Below, piece by piece: positions 1 through 12,200 of a DNA stretch of 64,000 bases. The notes beneath the pieces are model-generated. The model saw nothing but the letters and a program-made list of their open reading frames with translations, made no database searches and was not told the origin of the DNA. Source of the DNA: Carposina sasakii. Its lineage: Eukaryota; Arthropoda; Insecta; Lepidoptera; Carposinidae. The position numbers were made by a program, and so were the translations under genes. The DNA lies in assembly GCA_014607495.2 (NCBI GenBank), contig CP053162.1:744001-808000 (forward strand), written 5' to 3'. Position 1 is the stretch's first letter. Each line of letters starts with the position of its first letter.

Positions 1-232
1 TGGACTAGATCTGTCACTTGTGTCGTGTGTCACATCATTTGATACTGAACCATTGTGCATAGTACAAAAAGTTGCCTATGTGCTTGTAGTTAGTGTTTAG
101 AACTGACCGCTATGATGTCTGTTAGGAATAAACCTAAATAAATATAGCAGTTTAATCTATTATAATATATATTTAACGGATAAATTTACTGTGATAATTT
201 GTTTTGATGGTGTTTGTATTTCCGAAATCAAA
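1..232 (+). promoter_or_regulatory. Upstream region and possible core promoter of NRF-6-like gene A
   Basis: This stretch lies 5' of the predicted start codon of gene A at 233 and holds no reading frame that looks coding. It is AT-rich. A TATA-like tract (around 158-176) lies about 60-75 bases before the ATG, which would fit a short 5' UTR. No other element is recognisable. The assignment is inferred from position and composition only; an untranslated first exon further left cannot be excluded. Confidence 0.25.
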
Positions 233-3200
233 ATGTTTTTTAAATTGGTTTTTGTAATAGTTTGCTTGGTAGGCTACAGTTCTGCTATGATATACAGTTT
301 GAATGGTAAGTTTTTCATGTTCCACAATCATAATTATGCTCTAGGCAAATGCCGGTTCACTAAAACTAACAACAAATTAACAACCTAATCAAAATTTTTT
401 GAAAAAAAAAAAACGTGCGGAATAAATGCTCTAATTTGAAAGTAGAGTTTTTCTTTCGCTTAGAAATGTGTATTCGATATTATTTATATTTATTTAATTT
501 AGTATGCCTACATAAATAAATATATAATACTATCCCACGACTTCGTCCGTGTAAACTTAAAACCCCCGTTCTTGTTCACGTGGGAATTTCAGGAAATCCC
601 TTGTTAGTGGACGTTCAAATTATGTTTCTATCTTCAGTAATTTTACCCCGCTGTTGATGAATCCGTCAGGACATGTTACTTTATTATTAAATTTAACTCA
701 TATGCATTGAATCGTAAACAAAATAAGTAGGTATGTACCTTATAAAGACATAACGTAAACCTAACGTGAATCTGTAAACCTATACGAGTACTTTATGCAT
801 CACCAATCATGCAATGTCTTTATTATTACACTCGCACTAACTTGCATACAAAAACACATAACAAGGTACTCGTACCTGATTTCAGACAGATGTGTCTTCA
901 TAGATAGTTATAAATGACGACATCGAGATCGGTATAAGGCAGCCTGGTCTAACTAGATTTATTAGCACCACCCCAGTTCTCCCCGTGGTTACTGTATGTG
1001 GCGATGGGTATCCAGAAGGTGGGCAGCTGCGCATCCCGGGGTGAGGTAATCAAAAACACCCCTATGGCAGTAGCCTTGTGGAGTGCCCTGGGGGAGGTCC
1101 AGCAATGGACTGTTGATGTTTGTGTATGTATGCTAATAATTATACGAATCATGCATCTATTGCTGACAATGAACCATGGTTCAAGATAGGACTACGACAG
1201 TGATAATCAAGTGGAAGCTATAGAGCATATTAAATTATTGAACGATATTCAACAGCTTACATTAATTTATTGAATGAATAAAGCCTGGTTTACACATATT
1301 GTCAAGTGCAAGTGCAGATGCGAAGTAAACGCTGCTGTACTTTACGATAATCAAATAACGGTGCTATAACCGCGTCTAAGTTAGACACTGTTTAAAAATG
1401 ACACTTAACAGCAAAATTTATGGAACCTATCTGTAAATTTAGGTAATGTTTAGCTTAAACATTGTTTGAATTGTTTGTAATAACGCGGTTTTGAGACGTG
1501 TTTTTTTTTTTTTTTTTATTTATTAAGTTTAAAGTTTACAAATTGTGATTGTACAATATCCCGCAAAACTGTTATAACAGTTTGACTGCGGGAGTAGTCG
1601 GCGGCGAAGTGTAGGTTAATGTTTTAAATTGGTCATCTATCTATACATACTGGGTGTAAAAAGACAACTTTGTTCTTTTAATACCTCGTATTCTTTGCAA
1701 CATCACGATCATTTTTTTCTATGGAAGTACCCCTGGGAAACCACGGGTTTCCAAGATATTGAGGTATTAAGTTACATTAATATTATATTTTTTTTTACAT
1801 AAACCCATCTGGTTTACATAACAAATCGGTTAACAAACATTTTTTTCAAAGATACCATGTCAAAATGTTATGATGTTAGTTTTGTAGGTACATTTGTACT
1901 TTGAGCATCGAACGAATACATTGCTTGCAATAAAATGACAGTATTATTTCATATTTTTTTTGTCATTTCCCAGGGTTGCGGCAGGTAGAAGAAAATGATA
2001 GTAACCTTACAAAGAATGAGGTATTAAAAAAACATTGTTGTCTTTTTACACCCTGTATAATAAAAATGTAATGGATCGCTGTCTGTACATGGAAGATATA
2101 TAAGAAAAAATTTAATAGAATACCTTTATCAACGCAACAGTATCCAAAATAATGATTTTTGGAATTTTTGTCTGTTTGTCGGCTTGTCTGTGCGTTTGTG
2201 CACGCTAATCTCAGAAACGGCTGAACCGATTTCGATGCAGTTTTCAGGAATATATTGTGATAGGTTCCACTTAACATATAGGCTACTTTTTATCCGGGGA
2301 AAATGTTTTTATCCCGGATAATTTTGACATTTTGTTTTTTTTCTGTAGTCCACGCGGACGGAGTCGCGGGCGTCCACTAGTCATAAATATAATACAAGTA
2401 AAGAAGTAGTGAAATATTTAGTTTTATACTTAGTTTTATTACCATTGTTAGTAAGTGATAATAATTACCTTGTTGACATCCAATTATGTGATAATTTATT
2501 TTTGCGCGGTATCGGTTTTTCCGCGATCAATGGAGTTGCAGGTTTTTCACAAGTTACATTCAGGTTGGTACATGCAACGTAGTGAATATTGCGGAATATA
2601 AGGAAAAACAAACGATCGATTAGATTATAGAATTTCTTTTAATAGTCTCATCATTAACTTATACAGGGTGTAACAAAAAGGGTATGTTAAGCGAAAAGCT
2701 ATGTAAATAGCCCACTGTAGAGAACCTATCCACAAAATTTGAGACCCGAAATCACATGTTTATTTTTTCATCCTGTATAACCTTATGTACCCATAAAGTC
2801 ATGCTATGACTTTTATGCGATGAAAAGTATAATGGAACAAGGAGTGCGTATAGTGTAGGTATATGATTTTTGATATATTTATATTATACTAGTGGAACTG
2901 AGTCTAGTCTATCCTAATATTGTAAAGAGGTAAATTTTGATTGTTTGTTTGTTTGTTTTTTTGCAGCGAATATAGGCTCCGAAACTACTGGACCGATTTC
3001 AAAAATTCTTTCACCGTTAGAATCCTCATTGGACCCGGATGAACATAGTTTGGAATAATTTCCTCTAGGCTGGAATAAATTTGAATCAAATACAAAAAAA
3101 AATTACCATTTTACGCATGAGGTATAAGTTTGACATACACCATAGAATAACAAGTTTCCAGAAGTAGTCATCAATGACAGATGTGTTCCGGGTAGTGAAG

Positions 3201-6200
3201 CAAAAACGAGTCAAAAATCCCGCATCCTCCGCTCATCTTACCCGCCGATTGTTGCCAAATCGATAAATATTATCAGTTTTTTAGATACAGTAAATAAGTA
3301 GTAAAAAGTTGCTTAAAAGTGTGCAGGTTCTGGGAATTTATTATTCTGTGACGTACAGATGTCATGACACAACATGACAGATGAAATTTGTTTTTTTTTT
3401 GTTTGGTTTATCCCGAAGAAAGAGCATGAGGAATACAGCATCCATATTGCCATTATTATTAGTACTGATGATTTCTGAATTTATAATGGACGATAACGAT
3501 GATGAATGGAAACGTCGGGAAAATTCTCAAAAACGAGTGTAAAATTAGTCAAAATCAAAAATATTGCGAAAACACCATACGTAGGTATGTTGTTTTCGAA
3601 TGACCCCACGAAGAAACGGACACATACAAATAAATTTTAAATTTCACAAGTAAATTACGTTTATGTTCTTTTGGGGGTGTAAGAGAGTACGGACGGATTT
3701 CCCAAAATTCCCATGGGAACGGGGCAGACGGGAATTCCAAATTTTTACCGAAATTTCCACTGTACCGGAACAAAAGCTTATTCAATAAGTATAGAAATAA
3801 ACCGTTTGACGTACACAGATGACATTTGGTGTGTATGTTTGTTAGGGGGTGTAAAAGACCATTAAGTACGGGTTTCCCGAAATTCCCATGGGATTAACAT
3901 ACAAACAGGAATTTCAAGTTTTTATATCCCGTAATTCCCACGGGAACTGGACAAACGGGAATTCCCAATTTTAACGAAAACCATTATATGATGAAATTTG
4001 GTAGGGAGTGTAAGGAGGCACTGAGAACGTATTTTCCGAAATTCCCCCGGGAACGGGACAAACAAGAATTCAACATTTTAGAGGATATGTACCGAAGCGA
4101 AGCGAGGGCGGGTCACTAGTATAACATAAAAATGATTTCAATTCGTAAAGAAGGTGTCATTTAATTAAATAATTAAATTCAAATAATTAAAATTGACCTG
4201 ATAGCTCAGTTGGTTAAAGCAAAAGCACGGTTTGTGAGAGGTCGTGACTTCAAATCTCAACCGGGTGAATTTTTTTAAAATTTTCTTAATAATATTTATA
4301 AATTTGCCCCGTGGTGCCAGCAGAGTAGAATTCGTACCACCCCATGTCTGCCCGTGGGTATCGTACGAGGCGATTAAGGGTTTCCGGGAGGTGGGCATCA
4401 GCGCTTCCCGTGTTGACCACATAGTCCAAAATACAAACTGCGGTCACCAACCCGCCTGCCCAGCATGGGCAAATATCCCCCATGGCAGTCTTGTGGCGTG
4501 CCCCCGGGGGAGTTCTACGTCCAGCAGTGGAGTGCAATAGGCTGATGATGATGATGATGATTTATAAATTATCATTTATATTTATCTCGGATAATTGCGA
4601 CTTTTTATCTTAGTCTGTAATCCCATAGGTACAAGTATAGTTGCAGTGCAGGGGAGTATTTTTTAGCTACTAATACTTGCTAATTTCCGATATGTAGGTA
4701 CATGCAACTATGTTGTTAATAGAGTCAATGACTAACGGCTAACATACCATTTACCTATCAATCAAATTATTATGTTAAGGAGAAGTATGCTGCCATGCTG
4801 TACCTTTTAATATAAAATTATTAATAAAGAAATGGAAAAAATTCCTCACCCGGGTGGGAATCGAACCCACGACCTCTGCATTCCGCGTGCCAGTGCTCTT
4901 ACCACTGAGCCACCGGGTCAATTACTCGGATGACGAATTTTACCATCTCTTTTTGAAATTACATTATTGGAAACGTTATTTTTCATCCCGATAGCTATAC
5001 ATAAGCCAAATCTCGGCAAACAAAGCTGAATCCCTCAGCACAATGTTTTAATGATGAAACGATCAACCATATCCTAACGGATTATATTATGGAGAAGTGT
5101 TTTTATCTTAGTCAAGATATTATATATTATAAAATTATTAATAATGAAATTGAAAAATATAAACCTTTTAATATAAACAATTAAGTACAGTGGGTTTTGT
5201 ATTTAAAGAACTTTAGGTACATTAGCGGGCAAACCCGGCATAGGGGTAGGCCGAGAGGAATGTTTAGGAATATATCGGAAAAAAGATAGAAAAAAAATCT
5301 ATAATATGTTTGATCTGTCCCACTTTTCATACTAATAGTGGGACAGATCAATTTTTCAGATTTTTTCGATCTGTCACCCTAGGCTGACAAAAAGGGTGAC
5401 AGATCGGAATATTCCGGCTGATATGGAGATGGAGCGGGGAGCCCTCAACCAGTTTCTACTACGATGAATAGACGTGGCACAGGGTAGAGAAGTGAGGGTG
5501 CAAACGAAGGCCTTTACTCAGCTGTGGGACAGCCTTAGATGAATCGCGTCACTGAGGACAGCTAAAATATATAATAATGACATAAATGAATATAATAACG
5601 AATAAATAAATAAGAATGAAACGGGAAAAGACTGAAGAGTCTTCACAGTAAATTCATAAATTTCATTGTACTACTACACATTCTTGCCAGAAATAGTGGT
5701 TAACTGGTAGAGAATGCTACATAGCATTAAGTTGGCCAATTGTACAAGCTGTTAAATGTATAATAAAGATTCCCACTCGGGTGATTTTTTTTCCATTTCT
5801 TTATTAATATTTTTATAGTATAATAAAGAATTTTATTATTATTACAAATGTTCCTGTGAAATACCTAGGTATACATTTCATCTATTTCTGTTAACCTACA
5901 TAATTATTATTAAAATTAAGATGTTGCAACATGTGGATTCGCTTTAATACCGGTTATGCGCTACAATGTGCTCGTTATGGAGTTTCCTTGTCGGGTGGTT
6001 TACCTTAGCTTTTGTTTTTTTATCCTTTAGTACATTATCCGTTGACGAGGAAATGCAGAGAAATTACTGCAGCGTCTGAATTTGGGATATTGCAAACGTC
6101 AGTTTAGCTGCGAATGACCGCCCTCTGCCCAATCCTGCCCGTACCTTACTACGCTCATGCTCAAATCTCAAATGGCAGCTAAATCTCCTTATTACCTATA

Positions 6201-9200
6201 TTTATTCGTTTTATAAACCGTGCATTCATAAGCTGATTAGCTTGTTACGAGTAGAAGTGTCGTTTTTTTAACTTGCAATAAAAAATCTTGGATTAGCCTA
6301 CAGATATCTTTTCCAATTTCAGTGACGGAATACAACAAGATGCCTCCGTTGTACAAACTGGACGATTATGAGGCATGTCTGCAGAAGCCCGGAGGCACTT
6401 ACTGTGTGGTCGATGTGGCCCTCTACTCTGACAGGAAGTCCGACCTGATGAGGATAATAAAGGTAGGTAAAGCTATTACTGCTACCTCTTATATGAGTTG
6501 CACGAAACAGTTTTAAAGATATACTAATTTGAGTGATTGGGGTAATTAGGATATCATTACCAATATTATAAAATGCGCAAGTAACTCTGTCGCGCTACAG
6601 AACCGTTTGAAATTTTTGGTATATGTAGGTACATGTAGTACACTACATAAGAAAAGCACTACAGAGCATAAGAAAATACACTTGTATAAAAGAATGTTTC
6701 TCTGCAGTCCACGCGGATAGAGTCGCAGACCTCCTCTAGTTTAATTATAATAAAATAACCGTTTTTACCATATTAGGTGCGTTTTGTAAAAAAACACATG
6801 TAATATTTTCTTCTCACTCCAACTAAATCTGCATATCACAGAATTTGTTAAAGATTCGTCATAGATAGCTAATGTTATACTGACTGAACTGTATAACATT
6901 AGCTAGCTGTGTGAACTGAACTACAATGTTGTGATGAAGTTGTACTTTAATTGGCGTTTAATTTGAATTTACAATGAACTTTATTACATATAAGTACATA
7001 CATATTATTTATCTATTATCTCAAAAGAATCTAAAAGATAAACAACGTCTAGGAAATATCGAACTATTAATCTTTATAAATGTACGTAGACAATTACATA
7101 GTGATTATTAAGACTAATTACACTGAATAACTCAATGACTTGTTAGAGAAAAGGATTAAAAAACTAGAAGCGAGAGTGTATGTATATAAAATGCGAATAC
7201 CAAAACAAGAATAATTGCCTAGCCTACAACTACAGACGAAATTAACTATAAGTTTCCCTAAAGTTATGGTTAAGGTAGTTTTGAAATCACATGAGAATAT
7301 TAGAATAATTATATAATATAATATCGCACATAAAACAAAACAAAAGCTATTGTTTGCTAACAACTTAATTAGTTTGGACACAATCACAGTCAGGAACATT
7401 TATCGAACTTTAAGATCATGGCTTATAATTTTCTGGTCTTCAACATAACAATTATATTAATGGTTGACCCTACACAATTAGACATTAATTTTATATTTTC
7501 CAGGGTTATTCAGATCACGTTATTAAACACTTTAACCATACACAAATACATAGAGGAATATGTGTTACAACAACCTGCAAGAGGTACATACAAAACTATA
7601 CTAATGAAAACACAATGGACCTAGAAGAGATCCTTGAGGCATGCCTGAATGAGGCTATGCAGAAAAACTACGGAATCAATGGGAAATTGGACCAAATACA
7701 ATATTGCAAAAGAGATACAGATAAAACTATGTTAGACATAAGTGATATTGTAGTATTAGTTGTATATTTTATTTTAATTGGACTTAACGTTGTTGGAAGC
7801 CTTTACGACATCAAAATATGCAAGAATAAAACAGGTAGGTACGAGTATGTGATAATAAAACAGAATTTATCTCTCGCATTATAAAATTACCTATATTGAT
7901 ATTGTGGCGTTATTTTCAGGGAATCCTTATTTACTAGCATTTTCGCTTCGTCGAAACTGGGCTAAATTGACAGCTCCTAGTGGACTAGGTCCAGAGTTGC
8001 GGATCAGCAGACTCAAATTATTTCATGGAATGAGGTCAGAATAAGCATAGTTACATCTATTTGTATCAATATGAAAAGATGTTATGTTTAGTTTCATATA
8101 CTGCAAAGTAATTAAAACTAGTACTTTGTTTTTCAGAACAATGACAATGTTCTGCGTGTTTTTCTCTCACACTGTACTCATTATAGCATTTTCCTATGTG
8201 GAAAATCCTCTCTACATAGAAAAGGTAAAGTACAAATCTACTGTTTACTGACTTACTAATAGAGTGTTGGTTACCTACGTATGATATCCGTCGTTAAAAT
8301 GCATGCATACATACAGCCAAAACTGCAGGATTACAAAGGAGATCTCACAATCACATTTAGCATAGCGGGGCCAGATGTAAATGATCTGTCACATTTTTTT
8401 TTTTTACAATTTTCGGAAGAATAACAGCGATACAGTTGCTAGCTTAACGCCTGGGCAAATATCCGAGTTCCTTTAGTCTACTTTTACGACTTGCACGGAC
8501 GGAGATATCATGATGCTGATGCATTCTAGTAATTTATGATAGTCAAACAAATCTAATAGTTAGCCCTATACACGTTTTACTAAATAAATATAATAGATAT
8601 GTATGGAAAAGATTGATGATACTGTATAACATAGTATGATGGTCGCTTTAACAAATAACATACTTAAAATGATCAATATGTACCAGGCATACGAAGACCC
8701 TCTGAAGCAGATCCTCTTCAACGGCAGTCTGGTCACGCACACTTTCTTCGTCATGTCCAGCTTCCTGCTGGCCTACAACTTCCAGCTCCACGCTGAGAAG
8801 CACCAGGTCACCTGGGTGCAGTGGCCTAAAGGAATACTGCTGAGATGGATCAGGTGGATAATTACTATTCTTACTTAATTATAAATGCCAATGTAACTCC
8901 ATTTGTCTGTCAGACGAGGTTTCGAACAAAAATGACTGAACCGATATAATGAAATTTGGTACACAGGTAGTCTAGAGCCTGAGAAACGTAGACATAGACA
9001 TAGAATTTTCTTCCCTTATTTTTTCTTGAGTCTACGCGGACGGAGTCGCGGGCGTCCGTAGATTTTGCAGAATAAATAAATAAATATGAATAAATAAATA
9101 TTCACACACTTCACAACACATTAACCTAGTCCCACACTAAGATCCCTAAGGTCTTGTGTCGTGGGTACTAAGCAATGGTATATAAATACGTAGATAATTT

Positions 9201-12200
9201 ATAGAAACATCTATGACTCGGAAACAAACATCAATATTCATCATATCAATGTTTGCACCTACCGGGATTCGAACCCAGGACCTATGACATCGCAGGCAGG
9301 GTCACTACCTACTAGACCAATCGGCCGTCACTGGCAGAAGGTGGATTTAAAAAAGAATTGAATCAACTACTAATATTTTTTTCCTACTCATTTGCCTTCC
9401 AGACTGATGCCAACATACGCTTTAATCCTGGCCACCATATCGACGTTGATGCGGTATGCTGGCGGAGGTCCGCTGTGGGATCTGGTGGTGGGCACCGAGG
9501 CAGCAGCGTGCCGGCAGTACTGGTGGGCGCATGTGCTGTTCATCAACAACTACGTCTATGATGACGCGTGGTGCGCGCCCCAAACATGGTGAGTGAGCTT
9601 GGTGTTCGCGCCTACTTGAAGAACCCAGTAAGGGTCAACTTGACTCGATCCTTTCAAGCCTTCATTCTAAATAGACCACCTTATCATCTTGACCGTAGCT
9701 AATGTTACCAATTAAATATAGTACAGTGGCGTGTATCAACTGCGAACTCTATAGGTACATAACTTGATTATGTTCATCCATGGGCATTTGGACTTTTATG
9801 CTTTAAAATAAAATTCACTTATAAAATTTGGGCTAACACATTGATTCCCAAGTGATACATGAAAATATATCAAAAGACATTTAAAAATATACGTATTATA
9901 CACACTACCTATAAAATCGACTAGCTGTTTTCTCGTGACTATGCCTCTTTGTTCACCAGCCACTTTATTAAGCCAGTTGAAACAAATGGTATTTTACCCA
10001 TTGGTAACGGTAGATTAAGGGCCGATTTTTCCAACCTTGATTCTGTATTTCTTTAAAACTTGATCAAGGTGGAGACAGCATCAACTTGATCCGTCAGATA
10101 GGCTATCTGATCATTGGAAATATCTCTGCAAACCTTCCAGGTACCTAGCAGCAGACACGCAGCTGTTCTGCCTAGGTCTACTCGTGTGTGTGGCAGCCCG
10201 CAGTGCCCGGGCCCGACAGGTGGTGCTGGGGCTTCTGTTCGTGGTGGCCTTGGTTATTACAGCTGGACATACCTACTTCGAGGGGCTTAGCGCTGTGGTC
10301 ATACAGAGTCCAGAGTAAGTACGATGTGAGCATGTCAACATAGAGTTGCTACATAAGCTTCGGAGCATGCTATTTTGACTATGCAGCTAGCTGTTGTGCG
10401 ATTTGTGACTCGAAATCACATGTTTATTATTCAAGATTGCATAAACATTCTTGAATTGTTTAGGAATTTAGAAAAATAAACAACCGATTTTTAGTATCCA
10501 TAGTTATTTATTTTTATTTATTAACTTGAATTAATCTCATTACCAATGCTTATCGTCATCAGCACCATATCTATACGACTTCTATGGTACGTCTACTTGC
10601 CGGTAGCATTAACTTTGGATCATATAACTATCATTTTATCATACCTTTCAGAGACTACCGCGAGCTGTACAAAACGGACGACACCTTCCGTCTGCTCTAC
10701 ATCCGAGGACACACCAACATGTCGACGTACATCCTCGGGCTCGCGGGGGGCTTCCTGACGTACTACTGGCAGACCGAGCAGAAGGACTTCCGGAAGTATA
10801 GAGTGAGTTGACTTTTATAGGACTAGCACAAAACAAGTACTATTCTATTCGAGATAGAGTGGTTAAAGATAACACATGTGTCATCCCATATTCAATTTTT
10901 CGACTCTTCAAGTATTTTCCCGAATACTGCCACTGGTCCAAATTGTTCCTGGGGTGATGCTAGGCTGCACTAAAATACATTAGCGTCATTTCTTTCCGTG
11001 AATGTCGTAAGAGTCGACTAAGTAACTCGGGCATTATCTCTGACGATAAGCAACTAGTAACTGATCATTAACATCTGTCCCCGCTATGCTGATCGTGGCT
11101 GCGGGCTCTCCTTTATAATCCTGCAGTTCTGGCAACCCCGTTTCGATAGCACAGCCTTGTGTAGGTATATGTATTATGTCTGGCTAACTGTATCTGTGTC
11201 ACGTCCTTTGTCCTGCAGATTTATATGCCGAGTCACTGCTACATAATAAATAGAATAAACTGCACTGAAATGTTGTTTCAGAAGTACCGTTGGGCGTACT
11301 GGCTGATATTTCCACTGGGCGTGCTGGTGATCCTCTCTGGTGGGATGTTTTACGTGGATGGAGGCGTGCCCCCCACCTGGGCTCGGGTGGGATACGCCAC
11401 CCTGTACAAGCCCGTCTTCCAGATACTCGTGGTGCTGTTCATCATTGGAGCGATATTTAAGATGGAGAGTAAGTAGTAGATGAAGGCTTAGTAGAAGCTT
11501 AGTAGTCAAATATCTTAGTGATGCATGAACCCTCTAACCAGCTTGGGTTAATATATTCACTTTTATGTGTAATTCAGCAGGTTATATCATCGCCTGATTA
11601 TATTTTTCAATAATGACGAAACTAGGTTCTATCTAGCGAAGAAATCCTAAAGTTTTCAGAAGTTAGAATTTTAAAAGTTGTCATATATCAAAACTACTTG
11701 ACGTTTCCACAGCTGTATACCGTGGTATAGTGGAGTGGCGCGGATTTACGTGGACTGGCCGCGTGTCGTACAGCGCCTTCCTCCTCCACACCCTGTTCCA
11801 GAGAGGCTTTGTCGGCTCGCAGCCGGAGCCTATTTATCTGTCAGACTATTTCGTGGTAAGATTTTCAAGCAATATCTCTCCATCTTCGAAGACTGGATAA
11901 TAATTTATATACTGGTTGCTTACTGGTTGTAACAGAAGGGCTATACTAAGTGAAATGCTATAAAAATATGGAGCTCAGTATGAAGAGCCTATCCACAAAA
12001 TTAGAGACTCGAAATAACATGTTTATTTTTCTAGATAGTATGGTTTTATAAACAACTCAGCAATGTTTATTCAATGTGATTTCAAGTCTAAAATTTTGTG
12101 AAAAGGTTCTTTATAATAAGATATTTTCATAGCATTTCGATTAAAATACCCTTTTGTTACATCCTGTAAACGTTTCTTGCTTACATCATGTACCCGCAGT

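Noticed and set aside
4190..5003. Possible functional tRNA genes
   Set aside because: A and B boxes are present but acceptor stems do not pair and the same sequences recur with identical flanks elsewhere, so they are tRNA-derived repeats.
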